This document shows, piece by piece, positions 1-10,849 of a stretch of DNA of 64,000 nt. The notes beneath the pieces are model-generated. The model saw only the letters and a program-made list of their open reading frames with translations, was not told the DNA's origin and did no database searches. The position numbers and the translations under genes are program-made. Origin of the DNA: Pyrocephalus nanus (taxonomy: Eukaryota; Chordata; Aves; Passeriformes; Tyrannidae); contig CM076264.1 of the NCBI GenBank assembly GCA_038380795.1, positions 7,256,001 through 7,320,000 on the forward strand, in the 5' to 3' direction. The stretch's first letter is position 1, and the number at the start of each line of letters is the position of its first letter.

Positions 1-3000
1 CTAGCTGGCAACCTAAGCCCAATCATTAGGCTGAAGATATTACACAGACACAGTTGATTAGGCTGTTGTGCTGTATTGTCTGGAAGAACTTTAAGTATAA
101 AATGGCAGTCATTTGTGTCTCGTAAGAATGCAGCCCCTTCTGCAGCCTTCAGATGATATATAATTTTTTAATTAATTTTTCTTACTGCTCTAGTTTTTCT
201 TCTTGCTTTAAAATTTTCTATTACCTTTAATTAACTTTGCCAACCTTGTAAACATATTTGTAAATCAGCAAATGGCATGCTGGTTCAGAGAGCAGGCTTC
301 CTCCAGCTTGGATATGTACAGGTCAGTAGTTCTGACACAGATTATTACTAACAGCTCTCTCTATATCTTCTGGCTGTTATCCCTGTTATCACCTTTCATA
401 TTTCTACCAGTTGAAGCAGCTAGGGGCAGGGGGTATTCATTTTTTGCAGTCCCAGCAGTATCACAGGCTTCCTATCTACAAAAATAGAAGTGAATTGGGC
501 AAAGATGACTTTACTCTTAGACTGTGAACTCTTTGGAGCAAGACTGGGATGTGCAGAATCTGACAAGGGGACTTTGGCCTGGTTGGCACCTCAGCATGAT
601 CACCAGGAGAAATGTATGCTAAAACCTCTATGAAGTGTTCAGAAGTTGGTCACTGCCACTTGAGTTGATGAGCCAAAGACTTGTGCACACACTGATTTCC
701 AGTAGGAAAAGTGGAGTGCTTTATTCATACTTTTACTAGCCTTATGTTTTCCCAAGACAAATTGCAAAGAACTGTTCAAATTATCACTTTGTTACATGTG
801 TGGTGAATGCTTCCCTGGAAAATCAAGCAGTGTGACACAGTATTCCCTTGGCAAACTTGGGAGTCTCTGGTTTGGCTGAACCATGTTGATATGAATCTAA
901 TTTTCAATTTAGAGCAGTTTAGTGTCCTTGGGCTGATGGTTTCAGGACAGATCACACTCCAGAAAAATCCTAAGTGAGGGCAATTTAAGCAGTCATCTAA
1001 AAAATCTGAAGAGCAGTAAATAAAATAGAAATTAGACTGACTTTTCAGGAACTTGAAAATGTTTCTTTATATATATTTTTTGAAGGTTTTGCCTGTTTTT
1101 TAGGTAACTGTTGAGTCTTATAGACAAAAAGCATAATCTTAATATGGGTCTCTAGAATAAAACGTTGAATAATCAGCACAGTGTTGCAACAGCTTCTTAA
1201 TAATCATATGACTTACAGTATCATTTACTCCATAGGTGTTGTCTCATAAAAATGGTGTGCAGTTCTGTATGGCACACGAAAGCACAGTAATATGTATACA
1301 ATACTTCAGCAGCAGAAAGAAAAACAAAACACATATTTCCTTTGTAATCCTAACGGAGCACTTTTTTTAACAAAGCATCAGGGAGCGTATGTTCACCGTG
1401 TGCATTACAGAAGCTACATTTCTCATTAATTATTTTGTAACTGCGTTTCTTTTAACATCAGACATAAAAGTGAAAGGTTTTTTGGTTTTGCATTAATTGT
1501 TGTCTTTCTGTGATAAAGCATTTTTTGCTCCTGTGGCTGATAAAATAATCAGCATTAGGGTATGTATGTGAATATTCCCTTAGGGTTCACTTCAAAGACT
1601 GTAAATGAGGCAGATTTTCATACGCATGAAGAATTGGTTTAGAACTGTATGACATGTTGTTTGATAAACACTTCTGAGGCACACCTTACAGTATGCAATA
1701 CACAAACAAGGTAGAATGTCCTTTTAAATTAGAATTATTTTTTTTTAGTCAGAAAAACATTTTTTTATCAATGCATCATAATGGAAAGTTTTTACAGCCT
1801 AAATGTTTTAGAGCTCCTGCAGGTTGATATATTCTGTTTCTTTTCAGAATGCAAAGATGTGATTTTATTTTTTTTTTTCCTAAACTCAGAGTTATGGAAT
1901 GTAGACAATTTGTATACTTCTGCTTACAGACAAGGGAGCTAAATTGTGCATTGAGATCAGAAAGGAGCCAAACCTGCCATCCTTAGCCAAAGCTCCCTAC
2001 CACATTAAATGTGAGGAATACTTGTCTGGCAACATTGTTTTAAAAATGAGTATTTATACTTAAAAATTGTGCTTCTGCATTTAGGATTTTGGCAGTCAAC
2101 CTGAACTTTGCATACAGAGGAAGATTAATAAAAAAATATTTGGGCCTTGAATACCTGAACAAATGTAGCTTGGGATTTTTAGAGACAGATGAAAATTTTC
2201 ACTGATGCTCCTAATTACCTAATACAAAGTAAGTGTTGATAGAGTTGCTAGCCCAGTACCATGCAGCACTTGTAGTTAAACTGAAAGAAAAATCACATGG
2301 GGGTTATGTTATTCAGAGAAAGGATTACCTATTAGCAATACCTTACCCTTATAGGATTTATAGAACTCTTGTATGATCATTAGGGAATTTGTAGGGGGAA
2401 AAACATTTGAGATTATCTACTGCATCTAAAGCCTTACAGTCTGCCCCTTGAAAGTCTATTTTATTATGGAACTAATGGAGAGCTCATGAAGTGGAAAGAA
2501 TAATAAGAACAATAAGAAGAGATACCTATTTGCAATGTGGATTTTTATCTGCTAAAGAGTGACAAGAATTTGCTGGGTTTGAGATGGAAAATTTTTATAG
2601 GATATAATTTTTTTTAAGGAGAGAAGACAGGATCAAATGATGAGGCTATTCCTGAGCACACCAGTGGACCATACAAATACTACTAGGTTAGGACTTTTAA
2701 CTGTGTACCTACAACTTTGTGTTTTCAAGTTCCTCCTTGCTCACTAGAAAGGGATTTTTGATGATCAGATTATGGCCTGCTGGCCATTTGTGTAGTTTAA
2801 TTTTGTTGCGTTTCTATCTATGGTATGTGTTGATTGCCATTCTCAGTTCAAGCATGGCCAAAAGGAAGAAACCAATTGCTGAGTATATCTGGCCAAGACT
2901 TAGGTTCCATTTGCATTCTTCTGTGTTCTTCCTTTATGATCTTGATCAAATCATTTATTTCCTTTGTATCACACTCTAAATGTAGAGTGCTCATCAGAAT

Positions 3001-4140
3001 GAAAATCCAGCAGGGAATTTGTGTTTCTGTATTACCTAGAGAGTAACATCAGTCAAAGTGTACTTTGTTATAGTGTCTGTAGTATCAGCTATCACACTTC
3101 TGTTTTTCTCATGGGCATGCTTTGATTTTTGTGGATCTTGGTAGAGTGTTCGAAATGATTTTTTTTTTCCAGTCAAACTTGATGTCTTCTTTTTGAAGAT
3201 GTGACCAAAGTAACTTGCTTAGTATATACTGATTGACATTTTGCATGAAAACTTGTGGATTGTGTTGTTGCTTCATTAGGCTTTTGTCATTTTCTTTTCT
3301 GCTCCTTGCCATATACTTTAATGTCACTGAGGATGACTTGATCCCTGTCGCTGCTTGCTAGTTTTGCATGTACTGATTTCAGAAACAATTTTGGTTCTAA
3401 AGCATATGTAAACTCAAAGAGATGTTTTTTTAAACAAGGTTAAAATAGTTACTTTGGTGTTTTGTTGGTATTTAAAATAAATTACAAGTATGTGATGTAC
3501 ACTGCTGACAGAAAGCCTATAGCTGACAGACTTTGGTACTGATGGGTTGTCACGTTCTTTGTTTGAACCTAGGGTTCTGTGAATATGTGAAGTGCCTGAG
3601 TATTTTCTTTTACAGTCTAATTGCTCAGTTAATTCATCCTGATAATCCTTCCATCTCTTTAACACTGCTAAACTGTGCTGCACTATGGAATTCTTTATCT
3701 GCCTTAGACCTTCTTGTTAATCTTGAGAGCAAGATCCCCAGTACATCTCAATCCTATGGTATTTGCACTCTGTAGAATATCCCAGAAGACATGTTATGCA
3801 TTCAAACATGTCAAAGCAGAGTATTCTAGTCTCTCTCTCCTTAATTTTCTCTACTGTGACATATCCTGTGATAAACTTTGTTGATATTATGACTTTTTAT
3901 CAATTTAGCAAGCTCTTAATTTCTGATATTTTAAAAAAAGTATTTTGCTACTTAGAGAGAGATAAACATATATCAGACATGTTAAGCTTTGTGCTAGAAT
4001 TTTGCATTTCATTTCTTTTTTTCTGTAAAGAGTGTAGGGGGAAGGTACCAAGTGAGGCTTCTTATAGCTCTTTTTTCTCACAGCTCTTTCCAGAATGTTA
4101 CATGGCTGCACCTTATCAGCACTGGCCTTGAGGCAGCTAA
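1..4140. other. Unique AT-rich noncoding DNA
   Basis: I see no gene, RNA gene or recognisable repeat here. Short open frames on both strands (the longest is 122 codons at 3763-4131) are rich in Phe, Leu, Ser, Tyr and Cys, as expected from T-rich DNA read by chance. Homopolymer T runs occur near 1868-1880 and 3160-3170. The block is either intergenic or intronic. Confidence 0.6.
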
Positions 4141-4149
4141 ACTCTCAGT

Positions 4150-4340
4150 ACGGGATCTGGCAGAGATGGTGTAGTTTGCCTCTTCTCCAGGTCATTGATA
4201 AAGCTATTACACAAGATAGGTACTAAGATGGACCCCTGAGGAACTTAACTTCTAGACACAGTATGAACCATTAATCACTACTCTTTGTTGACTTCCATGG
4301 GAATCTTTTGTGAATGATTTCCTATTTATCAGGGAGAAAA
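4150..4340 (-). pseudogene. CR1 LINE fragment, reverse transcriptase remnant
   Basis: Read on the minus strand, 4241 down to 4185 is an open 19-codon stretch that translates as PQGSIL, then VPILCNSF, then INDLE. This is the conserved reverse transcriptase block of CR1-type non-LTR retrotransposons (family pattern PQGS-x-LGPxLFNxxINDL). The Gly of LGP is replaced by Val. Flanking sequence to about 4330 also fits the CR1 ORF2 pattern, including a degraded ATCAC block near 4273. The element is 5' and 3' truncated, has frame breaks outside the motif, and cannot encode a working enzyme. It is older than the 3'-end CR1 copies elsewhere in the window. Boundaries are approximate. Confidence 0.8.
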
Positions 4341-4509
4341 TTTCAAAGTCTGGACAAAACGCATCTCCCTTACGTTTGAAGAAATTTTTGTGATAAAATG
4401 AAGCCTATGGAAAGGAAGAGCTTTTCACCTGGAATTACTTTCACTCTGCTTTTTGTGTCATACTGCAGTCTTTTCAGTATTTGTACCCAGTCTTCTGCAT
4501 ACACTTTGT

Positions 4510-4533
4510 AAAAAAAAAAAAAAAAAAAAAAAA
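4510..4533. repeat. Poly(A) tract, 24 A
   Basis: There is an uninterrupted run of 24 A. It follows the CR1 remnant by about 170 bp, but nothing between them shows that it is the tail of a retrocopy, and CR1 does not normally end in poly(A). Treat it as a simple repeat. Confidence 0.9.
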
Positions 4534-5845
4534 GTCACTTTAAACCAGAGTTAGGCTACTGTAAGTATTTTGGGCTCAGTTGAAATGAATTAAGTGACTT
4601 TGTGTAGCCTTTAGCTATTGCAGTACATATAATAGTACATTTAAGAAGATAATACACTATCTCATTACTTGAAGAGGAACAATTAAGCCTACAAAGCTAT
4701 GATTGTCCACCATGAAGGTGTTTTTTTTTCTGTTCCAAAGGACAGACATGATGATTTACACAAGTTTATATTTCTAGTTGTTGGCGTATTCAGGATTTCA
4801 TTCTCATATGCTATGAGTATTATCTCTCCTTTGCTACAGTCAGCTCAGGAGTCCTATAACACTTGGTCTAGAGAAACACTAATATATGGCATGAGCAACT
4901 GGTCATCTTTTCAGAAAGGGTGAATGGTGAATACAACTACAAAAAATGCTTTGTTGGCATTCCTGAATGGAATGCCAGTGCATGTGGGACTCACTGTACA
5001 TTGAATTACTTTGGTCCCCTTGACTGCAGTATGTTGTTTTGCAGCTTCTAAGTTCCTTTATGCAATAGGGCTGATTATCTTAGGGCACTGGAGGGGACAA
5101 TTCTTGTTTTTATAGCATACTCTTTATTCTGATATGTGAATTTATGACAAAATATAAATGTAAAAATTTGATTGCAAGTTCAGCACAAATTTTCTTGGCA
5201 TATCAATTTCTCAGTCTCAAATGTAGATGAAAATGACACTGTTAATTGCTGATGCAATTTAAGCAAACAGTATTGGAGTCAGGGAGAGGATAATGTGAGT
5301 TATGCTAATGTGCTTGGACTTAGTCCATTTTTACACTACACTGGGGTTTGTCTGCATGGCAAACCCCAAACCTTACTCGTGTGATATACCTGATAGCTCT
5401 AGACCTTGGGCACTTCATCCAGCCAAAGCATTGCATCCTTTCTGTTTGGAGGGTTCTGAAACTCTCCCAGCAGGTGGTCACAGAGCATCTCAGCACTTGT
5501 CTCCCCTCCTGCTTACAATTGACAGGGCTATCCTCTGCCTTTTCTTGACCTGGAACTTTTGTTTTCTTCTGTGGTATTGCCTTTTGTATAGGAGAGAGCT
5601 CCATGGAAAAATGTGGAGTCACCAACAAACCATCTTACCCTCCTTCTGTTGCTACCTCAAGACTGTCTTTTTCTAAGATATTCCTGGTAAATTGAGACCT
5701 GATAATTGGTAGAGAAATGAAATGAAGAAGTCTGCTTTTGGCAGAGGGTTCCGCATACCTTATGCTTTGTTTGCTTTTATTCTTTGACTCTCATATCATG
5801 TTTTCTATTCAGTGTTGCAAATCAAAGTCTTTGGGAGAGGTCTTC
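4534..5845. other. Noncoding DNA, no recognised element
   Basis: The interval carries overlapping open frames on both strands (5302-5676 plus, 5320-5628 minus) in a patch of more balanced base composition. Neither frame has a recognisable domain, and open frames facing each other over the same bases argue for chance. I see nothing else here. Confidence 0.5.
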
Positions 5846-5849
5846 TGTT

Positions 5850-6290
5850 CCTGTGAGAAGGAACTAATCTGGTTCTGGTCAGGACAGGGTTAATTTTTTG
5901 CATTAGCCAAGAGAGGGCATGGCTGGGAGCCAGAGGTTATTCTATAACGCCTCAGGTCATTGCCAGGGGCGGGGAAAGGGACTCTCTTCCAAGGAGAAGG
6001 TGTTCTCCCTTTCGAGAAAATGTGGCAGAGGGAGCTGCCTGCTGTCTATTATTTGGAGTGGGCCTCTTTCCATGTGAATTGTTGCTTTTCTTATATCCTC
6101 TGTCATTAGTGTTGCTGTTACAGTTTGTTTCCTTATCTCATTGATGTTTCTGGTAAATTATTATTATTTCAAGCCATGATCTTTGCCTTTTGTGCCTCCA
6201 GTTGGAGGGGGGACGGGGAGCAGTGCATGGTTTTTAGTGGGAGTACTAAATTGGAGAATACCATTCCTAAACCATTCCTAAACCAAGACA
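5850..6290 (+). mobile_element. ERVL-like solo LTR
   Basis: The block runs from the CTGGTTCTGGTCAGGACAGG region near 5868 to AAACCAAGACA at 6280-6290. The opening (GGTTCTGGTCAGG, then GGGTTAATTTT), the middle (CCATGATCTTTGCCTTTTGTG near 6175-6196) and the end (a degraded form of TAAACCACGACA) follow the layout of avian ERVL-family LTRs in plus orientation. No gag, pol or env remnant sits beside it, so it is a solo LTR. An 11-bp unit, CCATTCCTAAA, is duplicated in tandem at 6261-6282 near its 3' end. I could not find a clean 5-bp target duplication, so the 5' boundary is uncertain by about 20 bp. Confidence 0.75.
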
Positions 6291-8174
6291 TTCAGCCTGG
6301 TTAAGGTCACTAAATGCTTAAATAAAGACAGGTAAACAAAAACATTAACCATGGTAAAATTCCTTACGGTGTAGCAGACTAGGAGAGCATCTTTGTGCAA
6401 GTATTGGAAGAAAAATTATGTCAGTTTTCCCTTTGGGGACTATATAACACTGTTCTCCCCAGGGAAAGGTTCTGCCTAAAAAGAATTCTCAAACAGTTCA
6501 ATATATAATTTATTCTTCAGCTCTGGTGACGCTGTTAATTTTACTTGCTGGCAGCCCTTTTGTAGCAATTACTATTGCTATAGCAAAGTTCTGTAGATCA
6601 CTTTTATCTATTTTTGATACCAAAGCTTTGAAAGTGAGGGCCAGTAATTTTACATACCAGGTCTGGAGCTTCCTCCCTCTCAGAGCTCTGTTCTTCCTCT
6701 TGGTAGGTACAAATGCTGAAGATTTTTGTATGTTCTCCTTTATTTCATCCCTTTTCCTTGGTAATTTAAATTTCTCTCATGCTTTTTGTGCTCTCTTTTC
6801 CCTTAAAGTTTGCTTCTTTGGCTCTTCTCTTTTGTTGCAGATATCTGCTTTGTTGCTCTTGTTTCACACACAAAGTAAACACCAGCCTTTAAGAACAACA
6901 GCATTTACCTTTATGCCAGGTAACTCTCTAGCTATGTCCTCCAGCATCCACATTTCTCTCTTCTATAGTGAAGTTCATATCTGTGCTCTGATGTGCTTTT
7001 CCTCAGACTTCATTCTTGGCCCTCTTTTCATTGGTCTCATTTCCTGAGGTGAAGTTTTGCTAAAGTCATCTTTATCTCCTTCCTAGCCAAGTTGGGGCCT
7101 CTATGACCTGTCAGTTATTTTTAAGACAACTAACAGTCCTTTTTTTTTTTTTCCCCAAAATTCTTTTTCTCCTGATTCTCTGCTACACCTGTACCCAGTC
7201 TTGACAGATTATATGAAGAACAAGGATATTCCCTTTAACTTTCCTTCCCGCTTTCTAGTTGGTGCCTCTATGTTAAGTCTCTTAGTTTCTCCAGTCTTTT
7301 TTCATCTTGAGGTAATTCTATTCACAAACAAATTAGCAGAGGATCTATTTTCCTCCTGTCCAAATGTGCAACCCACATACAAACTGAAACAACATAATTA
7401 TGTACAATAGTTTTTTCATAACATATCAAACACATCACTTAATCATTACTTTATAAAGGCAATTCCTGTTAAACATTTTTTATTATTCATAAGGTATTTA
7501 AAATTGCTACTTTATTTTTAAGTATTATTCAATCCTCTCTTCCATGCTAGTCTGCTGTTCTATTTCAGATAAGAAAAACCATTACAAAAAATGCAGCAGC
7601 TTTTTTTAGTAAAGCCACATCATTCACCTTCAGCTTTTAAACGAGACATAATTTTTAAAAGTCCTACACAATTTTAACAGCTGCATACTTCTCATAAAGG
7701 TCATACACAATATATGGAATTAAGCAAAAGATTCTCAAACATCCGTAGTTTCTCTGGTTTTGTTTTTAGCTTTATATGTTGCTAATAAAGCTCAAAGTTG
7801 CATTATTAAATATATTTATAAAATTAATGTTACAAAATTAAGCTCTTCAGCCAAAGGACCGCTTGGTGTGACTAGATAATACATACCCTTTGGCAAAGGG
7901 GGCACGGTTATCTCGCTTTGCTTAGTATTAATTGCTTGTATCAGCAAGTAAGAACTTCCTGGTATAAGATTTGCAAAAATGTGTGCAATACAGTGTGGTT
8001 CGGAAGTTTTATGTGTTCTTTGTATCGCATTTAATTCCCTTTGTTCCCTTGCTCATCAGCTTGTCTGTTGTCTAATTCTGGTGTTTGATTGTATGGTACT
8101 TAATAAAGAGGGGACAGGAGAAGTGAAAGACATTATTTTTTACTTTTCTGTTTGTTTATTTGGTACTTCTGACT
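6291..8174. other. Pyrimidine-rich noncoding DNA
   Basis: The plus strand is strikingly T- and C-rich from about 6500 to 7600, with a run of T at 7140-7152. This skew produces the longest open frame of the window (6526-7047, 173 codons), whose product is mostly Leu, Phe, Ser and Ala with no recognisable domain. I regard that frame as chance. No repeat family is recognised. Confidence 0.5.
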
Positions 8175-8200
8175 ATTTTCTGTCGGGGTTAATATTACAG

Positions 8201-8219
8201 GGATGATGGGAATTGTAGT
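8201..8219 (-). promoter_or_regulatory. SBS/ZNF143-type motif in the LTR
   Basis: The minus strand reads ACTACAATTCCCATCATCC, which closely matches the SBS element bound by ZNF143 (core ACTACAATTCCC). It sits about 100 bp upstream of the LTR TATA box. Binding is inferred from the motif only. Confidence 0.55.
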
Positions 8220-8236
8220 CCCCCAGGCACTCAACT

Positions 8237-8259
8237 GAGCATGCTCACTGAACATGCTC
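8237..8259. promoter_or_regulatory. Full p53-type response element in the LTR
   Basis: Two decamers, GAGCATGCTC (8237-8246) and GAACATGCTC (8250-8259), each match RRRCWWGYYY at all ten positions with the favourable CATG core. They are separated by only 3 bp (ACT). This satisfies the classical two-half-site p53/p63/p73 element. It lies 58 bp upstream of the LTR TATAAA. Primate LTR10 and MER61 are known examples of ERV LTRs that spread p53 sites; activity in this avian LTR is inference. Confidence 0.6.
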
Positions 8260-8266
8260 ATACATG

Positions 8267-8322
8267 ATTGGTCGGGAACGTCACCTGTAGTGAGGTATCC
8301 CTGTTTAAATTGAGCGTATAAA
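8267..8322 (+). promoter_or_regulatory. LTR core promoter: ATTGG and TATAAA
   Basis: An inverted CCAAT box (ATTGG, 8267-8271) is followed 45 bp later by TATAAA (8317-8322). Transcription would be expected to start roughly 25-30 bp downstream, near 8345-8350, although AATAAA already occurs at 8338-8343. The arrangement is that of a retroviral U3 promoter. Confidence 0.6.
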
Positions 8323-8337
8323 CACGTGCTGTTTCCT

Positions 8338-8343
8338 AATAAA
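8338..8343 (+). terminator. LTR polyadenylation signal AATAAA
   Basis: A canonical AATAAA lies 16 bp after the LTR TATA box and is followed by a T/G-rich stretch (TTTGGCTAGTTTG), as expected for a 3' processing site inside an LTR. Confidence 0.6.
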
Positions 8344-8660
8344 TTCATTTGGCTAGTTTGAGTCCAAACTGCTTGGTCTGCGCAACCAGTGCAGTAATTT
8401 TCCGGTCACTGACAAGTGAAATTTTTTGTTATCTTTGAGAGAGACAAGTGTTCATTGCTTGTAGTTTGATGCTTAGTCAGAACCTTTCCCAACCCCAGTG
8501 CATTTATTCTGAACCTCTATATGCAAAAATGCCTTAAGAAACTTGCATCAGCTGATCTGTTTGAATACTGCAAATATAATGTCAGACATCTGCTTTCACA
8601 TATCAAGTTTGTTATCGTGGTAGCTGAAAATAAACTTCACAGAGTAAATCTGTTTTTGGG

Positions 8661-8682
8661 TTTTTTTTTTTTGGGGGGGGGG
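8661..8682 (+). repeat. T12-G10 homopolymer junction
   Basis: Twelve T are followed directly by ten G, preceded by TTTTTGGG. It is one of three T-run/G-run junctions in the window (also 38511-38523 and 63779-63804). Confidence 0.9.
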
Positions 8683-10521
8683 AATAGTATATACCTGGAA
8701 AGGTAGTTGGATGGTAGGAACTAATAATTTGGGGCATAAAGAGCTAAAAACCATCAAAGAATGACATGTATTAACTTCTGAATAGTTCTACTCTTTGTTT
8801 AATAGTGTCTTACATACCTTATATGTCAGGTCCTCAAACTTCAGTTTGGGAAAGAATATTACTGACGGTCAGAGGGCATTCTCCAGTCTAATTCAGACCC
8901 TTGCATCATTCATGGAAGCTGTTGCTTTCTGGTAGATGCTTTCATATACACCTGCCTGCTTTGGAAGGATTGATGATTCAGTCTTATTTCATATGTCATA
9001 GATCACCAGCATCCACTAAATGCTGGCTTCAGAAAGAGCAGGATTAAACTATTTGAATGTTGAATGTTTAGTCTCTTGGTTCTCAAGGTCATTGTTGCAT
9101 ACGATTGCCTCTAAATATTTCATAGTGGTTGCTTGCTCATTTGCTGTATATGGATTATTTTTTTTTCACCAAAGAAATCTCTTTTGAGAAAACTTTTATC
9201 AGCAAAGTAGGAAATTATCTGGTGGAAATTATAATAAGCATGCCTGGTGCCTGAAAGTAAAGCTTTCAGTGTTTGATCCTTAGCTGCACTGCAGTCAGCT
9301 TGAGCAACTCAAGTAGATACAATGAGTAAAACTGAGAAAGAGAGGGGAAAACAAAAAAGAGGCTACTAGGGCTCATTACCTGAAACAAGTGGCTTTACAT
9401 GCTGTAGGTGAAATGTTTTTGTTCTCAGTTTTTGAATGATTGAAGATCTAACCTGTTTATTCTTTAGAAAATAATATATCTACCACAAGATAAGAGGCAA
9501 CCCTGACATGAGGGCTTTGACTCCTGACTTTTCATGCCACTTAGCCAAGATGGCTATATGACTGAGAATTATCCTGAACAGGAGGAGGGAGAGACCTCCC
9601 TTTCCATTATTATGAAGATCCTGTGTTCCTGACCACATAAGGGGAAGGAGAAAAATGCAGCTTTTCTTTGGGTTTATGAATGGAATCAGAATGTGAGGGG
9701 CTTTGCGGCAAGTTTTTTCATGTGCACAGCTGGGGTGAATGACTTCCATTCTCACAATGCCTACTCAGGGCACTGCACTCAATCCTCAGCGTGGTGCAGG
9801 GATGGGTGCATTTCACCTTGAAAGCTTTAAGGTTAGTGTCTGGCATCTGTGATTACATTTGCAATTCAAGTTAGTCTATTTTCTGCTTTTTAGCTTTTAT
9901 TCAACTGAATTTAGAGCTCGTGAAAGATGTTGGATTGTTATTTCTGGAGACTGATCCTCCCCCTGTTCAACACTACCCCTTACGGTGTTTCTAATGCTGA
10001 AGAGATATCTCTTAGGAGTGAGAATAATGTTCCATTTTCATGTAGCTTAACAGTTTTAATGAGCAGCTTTTTATGGATGAACTTAAGAGAAATCTGGACC
10101 TATCCACATTATGGGGAACGGCGAATAAGTGACAGTGACTATCATCTGGTAGAATCAATACTGGCTTAAAATGTTCTGCCTTAAAATGGTGGTAATACAA
10201 ATTGTTGGGGGAGATATATGTGGCTAAACTTGACTTTGTGAATATCTTGGAAGCAAAGTAGTGTAGCTCAAGATACTGAGTAAAAAGGGTACATTGGCAA
10301 GGGTGTTTATTTTGGGTTTTCACAGACACATACTCCTAGCACATAATGCAGTACCACCCAGATGAGGAGAAAAAAAAAAAGTGGAATTGTAAACCAATTA
10401 TCAGAATAATTTAAAGATCATTACTATGATAAAGTTAAAATAACATGTTCCAAAACAGAAAGTCTATTTGTAATAGGAGAATAACAGAATATGATGGTGT
10501 TGTCTAAGAAAGAGGGTGTAC
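8683..10521. other. Noncoding DNA, no recognised element
   Basis: No repeat family or domain is recognised. Open frames of 80-105 codons exist on both strands (9480-9755 minus, 9927-10169 plus, 10012-10329 minus), and the last two overlap on opposite strands. I treat them as chance. Confidence 0.5.
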
Positions 10522-10525
10522 TCAC

Positions 10526-10819
10526 AGAGCTTGAAGTGCAGAGTGGGTCAGGGATGTGATATCACACCTAAGATCTGCCAACTTGAAGCTGAAATTCATG
10601 GTTCCCATTAGAGGTTGTGTTAAAATAGGGACGGACAGTTGAATGCAAACTATGCTTAACTCCTGTGCAAAAAGTTTCCCAAGACAGCCCATGTGCTGTG
10701 CACATTTTAAATCATTCCAGCTGCTGGATGCATAGAAGAATTGTTCAGTGATATCAGGAGAATATTCTCTGTTTCCAGATTTCTGGGATGGAGCACGGTA
10801 TAATGGCAGATTCATTGGT
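10526..10819 (-). CDS. Exon-like open block, unknown product
   Basis: On the minus strand a strong acceptor (TTTCCTTTCTCTCTAG, ending at 10820) precedes 294 bp that stay open in one frame and end at a GTGAGT donor (10520-10525). The length is a multiple of three. The frame is entered at the third codon position, and its stop overlaps the donor, so the frame reads through only if the donor is used. The conceptual peptide (starting PMNLPLYRAPSQKSGN) has a balanced composition but matches no domain I know. The donor lacks the AG preceding GT. It could be an exon of an unrecognised gene, a lncRNA exon, or coincidence. Confidence 0.25.
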
Positions 10820-10849
10820 CTAGAGAGAAAGGAAACATAAGCTAGCATC

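Larger units (their letters stand above)
8181..8396 (+). mobile_element. Compact solo LTR, ERV class II-like
   Basis: A 216-bp block begins TGTCGGGG and is bracketed by the 6-bp direct repeat ATTTTC (8175-8180 and 8397-8402), as expected for a target-site duplication of an ERVK-like integration. Inside, in order, lie an SBS-type motif (8201-8219), two p53-type half sites (8237-8259), an inverted CCAAT box ATTGG (8267-8271), TATAAA (8317-8322) and AATAAA (8338-8343), then a GT-rich U5-like segment. TATA-to-poly(A)-signal spacing of about 20 bp implies a very short R, as in alpharetrovirus-like LTRs. The 3' end reads CAGTA rather than the usual CA, so the boundary is slightly uncertain. There is no internal viral sequence. 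Confidence 0.7.

Noticed and set aside
4510..4533. Poly(A) runs (also 35340-35359 and 38300-38320) as tails of processed pseudogenes
   Set aside because: No open or decayed coding sequence, target duplications or gene-like similarity was seen on the 5' side of any of them.
5302..5676. 124-codon plus-strand frame with a 102-codon frame opposite
   Set aside because: Both strands are open over the same bases, no domain is recognised in either, and there are no convincing splice signals.
6526..7047. Longest open frame in the window, 173 codons, plus strand
   Set aside because: It lies in a strongly pyrimidine-biased tract, which depletes stop codons. The product is mostly Leu, Phe, Ser and Ala with no domain, and the apparent start is not an ATG in good context.
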